DNA of 35,061 bases from Lachnospiraceae bacterium (GCA_028724245.1 JAQYDI010000124.1:1-35061), one strand, 5' to 3'; shown: positions 1-5,940, numbered from the stretch's first letter. The notes: generated by a model not told the origin, from the letters alone. A program made the numbers and translations.

Positions 1-153
1 CGGAAGGGATAAACGCTGAAGGCATCTAAGCGTGAAGCCCCCCTCAGGATGAGATATCCAAGACCCCTTGAAGACGACGAGGTAGATAGGGCAGGGGTGG
101 AAGTACGGTAACGTATGGAGCTGACTGCTACTAATCGGTCAACAGCTTGACCA
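1..153 (+). rRNA. 23S rRNA, 3' end (partial)
   Basis: The first ~153 bases are the 3' end of a 23S rRNA: the conserved segment around 'ctactaatcggtc' and the terminal 'agcttgacca' match the end of bacterial 23S genes. The 5' part lies outside the window. No 5S gene follows; a promoter and tRNAs come next. The exact 3' end is uncertain by a few bases. Confidence 0.93.
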
Positions 154-199
154 ATGTCTGGTGGATGGTCTGGTTTGGAAGGTTAAAATAAAAAAGTTG

Positions 200-228
200 T
201 TGACATGGTTTGAAAAATATGATATATT
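200..228 (+). promoter_or_regulatory. Sigma-A promoter for the tRNA cluster
   Basis: TTGACA at 200-205 and TATATT at 223-228 are separated by 17 bp. The site lies between the rRNA end and the first tRNA, so the tRNA array can be transcribed independently of the rRNA operon. Confidence 0.75.
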
Positions 229-272
229 GTAAAAGTTGATATGCAGTTTTGAAGATATAATCTTCAGGTTAT

Positions 273-344
273 TCCTCGATAGCTCAATGGTAGAGCACTC
301 GGCTGTTAACCGAGTTGTTGTAGGTTCGAGCCCTACTCGGGGAG
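273..344 (+). tRNA. tRNA-Asn (GTT)
   Basis: The acceptor arms TCCTCGA (273-279) and TCGGGGA (337-343) pair. The anticodon stem 298-302/310-314 encloses a 7-nt loop with anticodon GTT at 305-307. The T-loop reads GTTCGAG. CCA is not encoded. A short AGGAC-gaaa-GTCCT hairpin follows in the spacer. Confidence 0.97.
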
Positions 345-397
345 CTAAGGACGAAAGTCCTGTGTTCGGATATTTTAAGGAACCGGCACGAAGATGA

Positions 398-469
398 GGC
401 TCCATGGTCAAGCGGTTAAGACATCGCCCTTTCACGGCGGTAACGGGGGTTCGATTCCCCCTGGAGTCA
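398..469 (+). tRNA. tRNA-Glu (TTC)
   Basis: The acceptor GGCTCCA (398-404) pairs with TGGAGTC (462-468). The anticodon loop has TTC at 431-433 and the T-arm reads GGGGGTTCGATTCCCCC. CCA is not encoded. Confidence 0.97.
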
Positions 470-473
470 TTTT

Positions 474-546
474 GCCGATATGGCTCAATTGGCAGAGCAG
501 CTGATTTGTAATCAGCAGGTTAACGGTTCGAGTCCGTTTATCGGCT
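474..546 (+). tRNA. tRNA-Thr (TGT)
   Basis: The acceptor GCCGATA (474-480) pairs with TATCGGC (539-545). The anticodon stem GCTGA/TCAGC encloses loop TTTGTAA with anticodon TGT at 507-509. CCA is not encoded; a GCTG-gaaa-CAGC hairpin follows. Confidence 0.97.
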
Positions 547-601
547 TTGCTGGAAACAGCATCAATGCAAGTGTTGTGTAGCACTATGGTGTTGCCTGAC
601 T

Positions 602-675
602 GGACCTTTAGCTCAGTTGGTTAGAGCACCCGGCTCATAACCGGTCTGTCCTGGGTTCGAGTCCCCGAAGGTCCA
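602..675 (+). tRNA. tRNA-Met (CAT)
   Basis: The acceptor GGACCTT (602-608) pairs with AAGGTCC (668-674). Anticodon CAT is at 636-638 in a 7-nt loop. The acceptor is fully paired at position 1, which suits an elongator rather than an initiator; a CAT anticodon could also be a tRNA-Ile whose C34 is modified. The T-stem and anticodon stem each have one mismatch. Confidence 0.93.
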
Positions 676-721
676 TTTAACTTGCGAAAACTCGTAGAAT
701 TTATTATTTATAAAACGATAT

Positions 722-795
722 GGCCCAGTGGCTCAGTTGGTTAGAGCGCCGCCCTGTCACGGCGGAGGTCGAGGGTTCGAGTCCCTTCTGGGTCG
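722..795 (+). tRNA. tRNA-Asp (GTC)
   Basis: The acceptor GGCCCAG (722-728) pairs with CTGGGTC (788-794). The stem CCGCC/GGCGG encloses loop CTGTCAC with anticodon GTC at 756-758. Confidence 0.97.
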
Positions 796-809
796 TTTGG
801 TAATTATTT

Positions 810-882
810 GGGGTCTTAGCTCAGCTGGGAGAGCATCTGCCTTACAAGCAGAGGGTCATAGGTTCGAGCCCTATAGGCCCCA
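810..882 (+). tRNA. tRNA-Val (TAC)
   Basis: The acceptor GGGGTCT (810-816) pairs with AGGCCCC (875-881). The stem TCTGC/GCAGA encloses loop CTTACAA with anticodon TAC at 843-845. Confidence 0.97.
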
Positions 883-889
883 TTTGCCA

Positions 890-975
890 GCCGGCGTGGC
901 GGAACTGGCAGACGCACAGGACTTAAAATCCTGCGGGTAGCGATACTCGTACCGGTTCGATTCCGGTCGCCGGCA
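890..975 (+). tRNA. tRNA-Leu (TAA)
   Basis: This is a class II tRNA with a long variable arm. The acceptor GCCGGCG (890-896) pairs with CGCCGGC (968-974); the stem CAGGA/TCCTG encloses anticodon TAA at 924-926. The gene is intact although the prophage integrase reading frame runs antisense into its 3' part (923-975), so integration downstream did not damage it. Confidence 0.97.
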
Positions 976-2476
976 CTTGGGCGGAATCAGTCGAACACCG
1001 ACTGATTTCGCCTTTTTTGTATTTTTCGATGTCGAAAGGCAGGGAACAGCGGTCATTGCTGTTATCCTGGCAGAAGTTGTATGTGATTACAATCCGGTCA
1101 TCGAACAGGACAATTGAATGAATAAATGTGTTGATCAGTCTGATCTTGAATGCCAGGTCATCGACGGATCCACCCTTGAACTGCTCCAGCCAGAACTGCA
1201 CCTGCTTTTCGGTCAGGAGCGGTTTTTTTATTTCTGCCCGTGCGATCTCAATTTTGAGAGCCTGTTTCTGGTTTTCAAGCTCCACCATTCGATCACGGGT
1301 AGTTTCCGTAATAATTCCCATTTCAACAGCGCGCAGCAGGTTACCCAGTGATTTCTCAATCTGCTTCATCTGCTTCTGCAGGGACTGCAGCAGGAGATTT
1401 GCTTCGTCTGCTTTCTGAATCTCTACCACTTTTTTGGCCAGATACTGAATCAGGTCATCTACCAGCACTGTGGAGGTTGTCACGTCTACCACATAAGATT
1501 CCAGAAATTCTTTCCGGACCGTTTTCTTTTTACAACGGTTTTCCTTATTCTTCCGGCCGGAGCATTTGTAATAGTAATAGGTATTTCCGTTCCGGCTGGT
1601 ACCGGATTCTCCGATAATCGATTCACCGCACATTCCACAGAAAACTTTGCCGGTAAGCAAGAATTCTTCCGGAGCAGTGCATTTTTTTCTTGAACGGTTC
1701 CTGCAGTTGGCCGCAAGAATATCCTGAACCTTCTGGAAAAGCGCCGGTTCAATAATAGGTTCAATGGCGCCTTCTGCAACAATGGTACCGTAGCGATAGG
1801 TACCAATATATTTTTCATTCCGAAGCATATCATAAATCGTACTTTTCTTGAATTGAGTTCCTTTTGCGGTAGTAATACCGCGGGAATTGAAATCTTTCAT
1901 AATATCTGTGGCAGTATCGCCGGCAGCATAGCGTTCGAACAGCTCCCGGACAACAGCAGCTCCGGCCGGATCCACGACGTACTTCTTATCCACGATCACA
2001 TAACCGGTCATGGGATTGGCTCCCAGAGCGTGTCCTTTCATCATCGATTCCCGGAGTCCGCGGCGGACTTTCTGCGACAGTTCTGCAGAGTAGTATTCTG
2101 CCATGCCTTCCAGCAGGGATTCCAGGATTATGCCTTCCGGTCCATCCGGAATATGTTCTTTTGCATAAAGCAGTTTTACTCCATGCTTTTTCATCTTCAC
2201 TTTATTCATTGCGATTTCTTCCCGGTTACGTCCGAATCGGTCAATTTTCCACACGATTACTGCAGAAAACTGATGCCGTTCACAATCTTTGATGAGTCGG
2301 TTGAATTCAGTGCGGTTTTCAAAATCCGTGCCGGAAATAGATCTGTCAATGTAGGTATCGATCACAGTCAAATCATTTTTCTTGGCATATTCCATGCAGT
2401 CACGGATCTGCCCTTCGATGGATTGTTCTGTCTGGCCTGGGCCATGGCTGTAGCGTGCGTAAATTACGGCGTTCAT
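923..2476 (-). CDS. Large serine recombinase (prophage integrase)
   Basis: A 517-aa site-specific recombinase that should integrate and excise the prophage. The N-terminal resolvase domain (1-~140) starts with the catalytic-serine motif YARYS (Ser10) and carries IDRFGRN (78-84). A recombinase domain follows (~150-255), then a zinc ribbon with C280/C283 and C305/C315, and a coiled coil (~350-420). I start it at ATG 2476, preceded by GGAGAAGGAGG; a longer in-frame extension upstream has no comparable SD site. The frame does not stop at the phage border: residues ~487-500 are encoded by the host tRNA terminator and 501-517 by the antisense of tRNA-Leu. The free phage must therefore encode a different C-terminus. 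Family certain; exact C-terminus depends on the integration site. Confidence 0.96.
   Translation of the reverse strand: MNAVIYARYSHGPGQTEQSIEGQIRDCMEYAKKNDLTVIDTYIDRSISGTDFENRTEFNRLIKDCERHQFSAVIVWKIDRFGRNREEIAMNKVKMKKHGVKLLYAKEHIPDGPEGIILESLLEGMAEYYSAELSQKVRRGLRESMMKGHALGANPMTGYVIVDKKYVVDPAGAAVVRELFERYAAGDTATDIMKDFNSRGITTAKGTQFKKSTIYDMLRNEKYIGTYRYGTIVAEGAIEPIIEPALFQKVQDILAANCRNRSRKKCTAPEEFLLTGKVFCGMCGESIIGESGTSRNGNTYYYYKCSGRKNKENRCKKKTVRKEFLESYVVDVTTSTVLVDDLIQYLAKKVVEIQKADEANLLLQSLQKQMKQIEKSLGNLLRAVEMGIITETTRDRMVELENQKQALKIEIARAEIKKPLLTEKQVQFWLEQFKGGSVDDLAFKIRLINTFIHSIVLFDDRIVITYNFCQDNSNDRCSLPFDIEKYKKGEISRCSTDSAQVPATGIEPVRVSLPAGF
980..1018 (+). terminator. Terminator of the tRNA operon
   Basis: A 14-bp stem, 980-993 with 999-1012 (one G-T pair), has a 5-nt loop and is followed by six T. 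It closes the host tRNA operon. It also lies inside the C-terminal codons of the integrase on the other strand, so it is probably host DNA at the left prophage border. Confidence 0.92.
1013..1045. other. Probable left attachment junction (attL)
   Basis: The host tRNA terminator ends at 1018 and recognisable recombinase sequence resumes by about 1040, so the crossover should lie roughly here. The segment contains the palindrome TTTCGATGTCGAAA (1024-1037). The matching attR lies outside the window, so the core sequence cannot be defined. This placement is inferred, not proven. Confidence 0.5.
1024..1037. repeat. 14-bp palindrome, copy 1
   Basis: TTTCGATGTCGAAA, just after the tRNA terminator and at the inferred attachment junction. 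On the minus strand it encodes FDIEK of the integrase. The repeat contains TGTCGAA, identical to the Spo0A box consensus. Confidence 0.75.
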
Positions 2477-2489
2477 ATATCCTCCTTCT

Positions 2490-2550
2490 CCCTGAATCAG
2501 GGTATAAAAACAACACCCAAGCAGAAACAAAAGTTCTGATTGACTGGGTG
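2490..2550 (-). terminator. Leader hairpins; minus-strand terminator before the integrase
   Basis: CACCCA (2514-2519) pairs with TGGGTG (2545-2550) around an inner CAGAA/TTCTG stem. Read on the minus strand, a T-rich run (2511-2503) follows, so this can end or attenuate transcription arriving from the 2666-3676 gene. A second small palindrome, CCCTGAATCAGGG, lies at 2490-2502, just upstream of the integrase SD. Confidence 0.5.
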
Positions 2551-2551
2551 C

Positions 2552-2601
2552 CCAGCAAGGTGATATATTGATTATGGATTTAGGGCATATCATCTTGCTG
2601 G
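2552..2601 (+). other. Long hairpin holding an SD sequence
   Basis: Bases 2552-2566 pair with 2587-2601 at 14 of 15 positions. On the plus strand the 5' arm includes AAGGTGAT, a near-perfect SD, which the stem would hide. The hairpin lies between the integrase leader and a plus-strand terminator. Confidence 0.6.
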
Positions 2602-2654
2602 TATGCTGCCGCTCCGGTATAGCCAGTACCGGGGCGGTTTCTTTTTATGTTTAG
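2574..2654 (+). CDS. Possible 26-aa peptide with a sequestered SD (tentative)
   Basis: ATG at 2574 follows AAGGTGAT by 8 nt and opens 26 codons, starting MDLGHIILLVCC and ending SFYV, with a hydrophobic N-terminal half. The SD sits inside the 2552-2601 hairpin, as in some type I toxin mRNAs. Against it, the intrinsic terminator at 2609-2646 lies inside the frame, so most transcripts would lack the stop codon. I recognise no family. It may simply be chance translation of a structured region. Confidence 0.2.
   Translation: MDLGHIILLVCCRSGIASTGAVSFYV
2609..2646 (+). terminator. Plus-strand intrinsic terminator
   Basis: An 11-bp stem, 2609-2619 with 2627-2637 (one G-T pair), has a 7-nt loop and is followed by TTTCTTTTT. 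All annotated genes around it are on the minus strand, so it either ends an unannotated plus-strand RNA or blocks read-through from the host rRNA/tRNA operon. Confidence 0.8.
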
Positions 2655-2665
2655 GGTTTTAATAA

Positions 2666-3676
2666 CTATTTTGTCAACGTGAATTTTTCGGAAGGGAAAT
2701 AACGTCCATATCCGTTACTTTCCATATTTTCTTTTTTATTGATAATTTTACCCACATCTCCGAAATCAACGGTAATTGTGTTCCACAGACTATCATATTG
2801 ATCAAGTCCAAGAATTGCATCGGTAATAGATGAAGTTCTTGATAATGCCAGATCTTCCATTGTCAGCGGGGCAGGATCCGCATTGCTGAAATCAACAGAT
2901 ACACATAAATCACCATCTTTGAATGTTACGTCTTTGTAAGTTTCTCCCTGGCCGAGCTGACCATCAATGGCTGATTCTACATCTTTAATAAATGCATCGT
3001 TGGAAACATCTGCAGGTGTTTCTTCGGTGTTTTCATCAGATTTTTCATCAGATGAGAGTTTAACAGCGTTTTCTGATAATTTAGTTCCGGAAAATAACAG
3101 TTTGGCATCGTGCTCCTCTTTGCTGACGTATTCATATACGGTCACGTCGAGGGAATCTCCCTGTTTTGTTATTTTCGTGGTTGTTTTAAGTGTGAAGTTT
3201 ACAATCGCATGAATTTCGTCATCATTGGAAAATAATTTTTCATAATATTCTACCGCGTAATCACCAATGGCAGAGGGATCAGCCATTGTTGTGATTCGCC
3301 AGTTGCCTGTTGTATCGTTGCGGACAGAATCGCTAAAAAATAATGTCATGCCATTGGACAATTCATATGTACCACTCTTTACAGCAGAACTGCCGGTTTC
3401 AGTATTAACAGCTGGCTGTTCTGTAGTAGGGGCTTCTGTTGTTTCTGCTGCGGTAGTTACAGACTCTGTTGTAGAGACCGTCTGTTCAGGTTCCGGATCT
3501 GCCGGCTTTTCGGGCATAACTGCACAGATCAGAAGATAAATCAGGAACAACACTAAAGGAATTAACAGGAGCTTCTTACCAAACCGTTTTTTGACAGCTT
3601 TGATGATAATGTAAACAATGGATGCAATCGTGCCGATAAAAAATATTCCGGCAAGAATGTTGAAAAAATCGTACAT
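2666..3676 (-). CDS. Two-TM surface protein of the lysogeny region
   Basis: A 336-aa protein of unknown function, probably made in the lysogen because it lies between integrase and repressor on the same strand as both. There are two hydrophobic segments (~6-27 and ~35-54) separated by a basic loop (IKAVKKRFGKK), then a Thr/Glu/Pro-rich linker (~57-98) and a soluble, largely acidic domain to the end. The topology predicts an extracytoplasmic C-terminal domain. ATG 3676 has AAGGAGG 8 bases upstream; an upstream in-frame extension is not needed. It could be a superinfection-exclusion or other conversion protein, but no motif shows this. Confidence 0.8.
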   Translation of the reverse strand: MYDFFNILAGIFFIGTIASIVYIIIKAVKKRFGKKLLLIPLVLFLIYLLICAVMPEKPADPEPEQTVSTTESVTTAAETTEAPTTEQPAVNTETGSSAVKSGTYELSNGMTLFFSDSVRNDTTGNWRITTMADPSAIGDYAVEYYEKLFSNDDEIHAIVNFTLKTTTKITKQGDSLDVTVYEYVSKEEHDAKLLFSGTKLSENAVKLSSDEKSDENTEETPADVSNDAFIKDVESAIDGQLGQGETYKDVTFKDGDLCVSVDFSNADPAPLTMEDLALSRTSSITDAILGLDQYDSLWNTITVDFGDVGKIINKKENMESNGYGRYFPSEKFTLTK

Positions 3677-3831
3677 GGTGTACTTCCTCCTTGAATAATA
3701 AATTTTGAGGTCAAAAGACATCTATAGTATTATCCTATATTATGACGGAAAAGTAACCATTTTTTTGAAAAAATTTAAATTTCGTTCAAAGAGTACGTGA
3801 TAAATAACTTATCCCGAATTGTAAGCATCAA

Positions 3832-3880
3832 TTGACATATGAACAAACGTTTGCTATAATTACAAAACAAACGCATGTTC
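3832..3880 (+). promoter_or_regulatory. Consensus promoter with two LexA-like boxes
   Basis: TTGACA (3832-3837), 17 bp, TATAAT (3855-3860): a perfect sigma-A promoter. GAACAAACGTTT (3841-3852) fills the spacer and AAACGCATGTTC (3869-3880; reverse complement GAACATGCGTTT) covers the start-site region. Both fit the GAAC-N4-GTTY type of Gram-positive SOS box. A strong promoter under two operators fits tight repression released by DNA damage. LexA itself is not in the window. Confidence 0.75.
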
Positions 3881-3920
3881 TAAAACCTCTCTAACATGCA
3901 ACAACAAGGGAGGCATACAT

Positions 3921-4019
3921 ATGAGTTACAGAGAGCTTATCATCGAGATGTTGGATAAAGCAACGGATCAACAGCTGAGAAGATTATATTACTTTATCCG
4001 GGCTTTTCTTGATTGTTAA
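3921..4019 (+). CDS. 32-aa protein under SOS-type control
   Basis: A 32-codon gene: ATG 3921 after AAGGGAGG, stop at 4017-4019. The peptide starts MSYRELIIEMLDKA, is Leu/Arg-rich and helical in character, and ends FIRAFLDC. It has its own consensus promoter with two LexA-like boxes upstream and its own terminator 6 bases after the stop, so it is a complete transcription unit of about 190 nt. It converges on the repressor gene. Similar small proteins are common in Clostridial mobile elements, but I know of no assigned function. A role in induction, for example acting on the neighbouring repressor, is inferred only from position and regulation. Confidence 0.72.
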   Translation: MSYRELIIEMLDKATDQQLRRLYYFIRAFLDC

Positions 4020-4025
4020 GTATAG

Positions 4026-4058
4026 GCGGTTGGCGAAATCATTCGTCGGCCGCTTTTT
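4026..4058 (+). terminator. Terminator of the 32-aa gene, overlapping the repressor end
   Basis: A 12-bp stem, 4026-4037 with 4042-4053 (three G-T pairs), has loop ATCA and is followed by five T. It points in the plus direction and overlaps the last codons of the minus-strand repressor gene (ends 4039). Confidence 0.85.
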
Positions 4059-4434
4059 CTGTATCATTAACCAATTCTGTCGCCATCTTTGCGAGCAAAT
4101 CCCATTCGTCTTCAGACAGTTTGGATAACATCCGTACAAAACGTTTCTTGAAGCTGTCCGGTTCAGAAGCAAGGACAGTACCTGCCCACTGCATCAACTC
4201 GTCTTCCAAATCCATTTCTACAAACATTTCCCCTTCGCCAGTACGCAGCCAAATCTCATTTGCATTAAATTCACGACAGATTAGTGAAATAACCGCATCA
4301 CTGGGAGCATTTTTTCCAACTTCATATGCAGCAACGTTTCCTCGGGCTATTCCAATTCGATCAGCAAAGACTTGCTGAGTAAGTCCCAATTTTTTTCTTA
4401 GTAATTTGAGCCTATCTTTGATAACAATCACCAC
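4039..4434 (-). CDS. XRE-family repressor (cI-like)
   Basis: A ~131-aa DNA-binding protein. The HTH_3 domain spans ~6-60 (LRKKLGLTQQVFADRIGI...NVAAYEVGKNAPS); the acidic C-terminal part (~70-131) is probably for oligomerisation. There is no S24/LexA-type peptidase domain, so RecA-driven self-cleavage is not expected. It faces away from the early genes across divergent consensus promoters, the classic switch layout. The start is unclear: GTG at 4434 or 4431 gives an almost leaderless mRNA, while the SD-like AAAGGTGGTGAT (4437-4426) would fit an ATT or ATC codon at 4428 or 4422. Family confident, start codon not. Confidence 0.9.
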   Translation of the reverse strand: MVIVIKDRLKLLRKKLGLTQQVFADRIGIARGNVAAYEVGKNAPSDAVISLICREFNANEIWLRTGEGEMFVEMDLEDELMQWAGTVLASEPDSFKKRFVRMLSKLSEDEWDLLAKMATELVNDTEKAADE

Positions 4435-4445
4435 CTTTCGAGTTC

Positions 4446-4474
4446 AGTATACACAAGTGGTGCACAATTGTCAA
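4446..4474 (-). promoter_or_regulatory. Repressor promoter
   Basis: On the minus strand, TTGACA (4474-4469), 17 bp, TATACT (4451-4446). The predicted start near 4439 leaves only a few bases before the first possible start codon. The -10 overlaps CAGTATAC (4445-4452), which recurs at 4538-4545 by the early promoter. Confidence 0.85.
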
Positions 4475-4482
4475 TCAAAAAA

Positions 4483-4550
4483 TGTTGGTAAATCACAAAT
4501 AAAGTATTGACAAATGATGTAAACCAACATATAATTGCAGTATACCAACA
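4483..4550. promoter_or_regulatory. Operator half-sites of the lysogeny switch
   Basis: Three related 10-mers surround the early promoter: TGTTGGTAAA (4483-4492, inverted), TAAACCAACA (4520-4529, inside the spacer) and TATACCAACA (4541-4550, at the start site). They are the likely binding sites of the XRE repressor. Confidence 0.65.
4507..4535 (+). promoter_or_regulatory. Early (lytic) promoter
   Basis: TTGACA (4507-4512), 17 bp, TATAAT (4530-4535): a perfect consensus. It drives the small early genes and is divergent from the repressor promoter 32 bp away. Confidence 0.88.
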
Positions 4551-4573
4551 AACGAGGAGGTGAGAAAAGCACA

Positions 4574-4687
4574 TTGGAAGAGAAAATAAAAAAGGCCCAG
4601 AAAGTGGTAAGAGCACTTACTGGGCTGGCTCTGGAAATCGGTACCCTGTTAGCTGTAATTAAGATGGTTATCGACTCCCTGAGTTAA
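4574..4687 (+). CDS. First early gene, 37-aa protein
   Basis: A 37-codon frame beginning with TTG 4574, ten bases after GAGGAGGTGAG. The peptide is basic at the N-terminus (MEEKIKKAQKVVRAL) and hydrophobic afterwards (TGLALEIGTLLAVIKMVIDS), suggesting an amphipathic or membrane-associated helix. It is the first gene after the early promoter, where many phages carry Cro, but it shows no HTH. No family recognised. Confidence 0.55.
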   Translation: MEEKIKKAQKVVRALTGLALEIGTLLAVIKMVIDSLS

Positions 4688-4756
4688 AGCAAAACGGGAT
4701 ATGGACTGTACATCCATATCTCGGATATATTCTATCAAATCCAATGTGATAAATCA

Positions 4757-4840
4757 ATGAAAGATTTGATGAAGCTGATTTTCGACATCGCAATTTTTAT
4801 TGTGGTAGTGGCAGGATTGGTAATTTTGTTTGCAAAGTGA
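4757..4840 (+). CDS. 27-aa single-TM peptide (tentative)
   Basis: ATG 4757 opens 27 codons starting MKDLMKLIFDI and continuing with a hydrophobic stretch (AIFIVVVAGLVILF), typical of a one-pass membrane peptide. There is no clear SD; a 19-codon frame (4701-4760) ends on its start in an ATGA overlap and could couple translation. Its codons include a one-mismatch copy of the palindrome TTTCGACATCGAAA (4780-4793). Plausible but weakly supported. Confidence 0.4.
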   Translation: MKDLMKLIFDIAIFIVVVAGLVILFAK

Positions 4841-4850
4841 GGTGACACAT

Positions 4851-5000
4851 ATGACAGAGAAACAGAAAGAAACATTAAAGATTTTTGAAAAAATCATTCC
4901 CAGATGTACGGAAAGACAGAGGGAAAAAATTCTGGACTGGGGAGAAGCGATTGCTTATATGCTTGACCATCAGGAACAGAAGACGAAGGAACCGGCGTAG
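4851..5000 (+). CDS. Small early phage protein, 49 aa
   Basis: ATG 4851 follows GAGGTGAC and opens 49 codons (MTEKQKETLKIFEKIIP...). The sequence is charged, soluble and helical. Similar 'MTEKQKETLEKFE..IP.L' proteins are common beside the repressors of Clostridial prophages; their function is not known to me. It is the last gene of the short early cluster before the convergent DUF4393 gene. Confidence 0.65.
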   Translation: MTEKQKETLKIFEKIIPRCTERQREKILDWGEAIAYMLDHQEQKTKEPA

Positions 5001-5007
5001 GAGAGTG

Positions 5008-5032
5008 AGAACTCCGCATAAAGCGGAGTTCT
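5008..5032. terminator. Perfect hairpin between convergent genes
   Basis: AGAACTCCGC (5008-5017), loop ATAAA and GCGGAGTTCT (5023-5032) form a perfect 10-bp stem between the plus-strand early genes and the minus-strand DUF4393 gene. Neither strand has a real T-tract, so it may be a weak or factor-assisted bidirectional terminator. Confidence 0.5.
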
Positions 5033-5052
5033 GAAAAGAAGGGTAGAGAGAA

Positions 5053-5856
5053 TTACTGAACACAGATTTTATAAAATAATTCTCCTAAATCAGTAATTTC
5101 AATAATTTTGTTTTTTTCGGATAATGTATGTCCTGCAAATTCTGGAGCGGCTAACATTTTTTGGACTGTAGATTTTGTAGCCATATATTGAGGTGTATTG
5201 GTTACTAACTGATAATTCTCTTTATGAACATAAATCCTATCAACAATTTTGATTAAATTCAAACGTTCTAGATTGCTGAAAGAGACAGCAAGTTGTTCGT
5301 AAGAGAAATCAGAAATCCATGAAATATTTTTGGAAAATATTCGTTCTCCGCTGCCTTCACTTGATGGTGATTTTATAAAAATATCAATTAATGGACGTAA
5401 AGCGGATTTCTTGATAAGTGAAAAAACTAAGGCGTCAGTGGGAGATAGTTGTTTAATGATTTCTACGAATGAAGGATGAACAGAATCTTTTGTGTCACTG
5501 TTCATGGATTTTGCTAGTAGGTTAGCGTAAAGTTCCCTGAGTTCTTTACTGTCCATAGAATATGATATAGCTTGGATAGCTGGTACTGCTACATATGCCT
5601 CAGGGGTAACAATTTTATCAGCAGAGACATTCTTAAGTTGTTCAGCCAATAGTTTTTCTGTTTCATCTAAATTGTATTCACGGTTTGCAATCCATTTCCG
5701 TAAAGGAACAAGGGCTGCATTTACTGTACGGGGAATTAAAGCAAGAAGTTTTCCAGATTCCTGGGCAGTTGGTTTTAAAACATCATCATATAATTCAGGA
5801 ACTGCTTCAACAGCTTCACCAACTCCTTCAGCTAATTTATCTAACCCTTTGGGCAT
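5053..5856 (-). CDS. DUF4393 (Abi-alpha) protein
   Basis: A 267-aa protein matching the DUF4393 / 'abortive infection alpha' family along its length: KPTAQESGKLLALIPRTVNAAL (abridged here to its key residues P, GKLL, IPR, N) at ~28-50, then VTPEAYVAVPAIQAISYSMDS, ELRELYANLLAKSMN and VHPSFVEIIKQLSP in family order. I start it at ATG 5856, with AAAGGTAGTGATT upstream; an upstream extension lacks an SD. The gene is clearly AT-richer than its neighbours, opposes the early operon and has its own promoter, so it looks like cargo expressed in the lysogen. A role in excluding other phages is suggested by the family name only; the mechanism is unknown. Confidence 0.85.
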   Translation of the reverse strand: MPKGLDKLAEGVGEAVEAVPELYDDVLKPTAQESGKLLALIPRTVNAALVPLRKWIANREYNLDETEKLLAEQLKNVSADKIVTPEAYVAVPAIQAISYSMDSKELRELYANLLAKSMNSDTKDSVHPSFVEIIKQLSPTDALVFSLIKKSALRPLIDIFIKSPSSEGSGERIFSKNISWISDFSYEQLAVSFSNLERLNLIKIVDRIYVHKENYQLVTNTPQYMATKSTVQKMLAAPEFAGHTLSEKNKIIEITDLGELFYKICVQ

Positions 5857-5875
5857 GTAAATCACTACCTTTCTA

Positions 5876-5917
5876 TTTTGATAGTTATATTTTATCAAAA
5901 TATAGGGGATTTTCAAG
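5876..5917. promoter_or_regulatory. Overlapping divergent promoters with operator
   Basis: Minus strand: TTGAAA (5917-5912), 17 bp, TAAAAT (5894-5889), driving the DUF4393 gene. Plus strand: TTGATA (5878-5883), 17 bp, TATAGG (5901-5906), driving the early genes from 5941. The inverted repeat TTTTGATA-N9-TATCAAAA (5876-5900) overlaps both, so one regulator or RNA polymerase itself could switch between them. Confidence 0.6.
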
Positions 5918-5940
5918 TTATTTGTAGAAAGGATTAAAAC

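Noticed and set aside
728..1056. Frames over the tRNA genes with peptides such as PxGxEPxR
   Set aside because: These are translations of tRNA sequence on either strand, a well-known annotation artefact. Only the part continuous with the integrase is kept.
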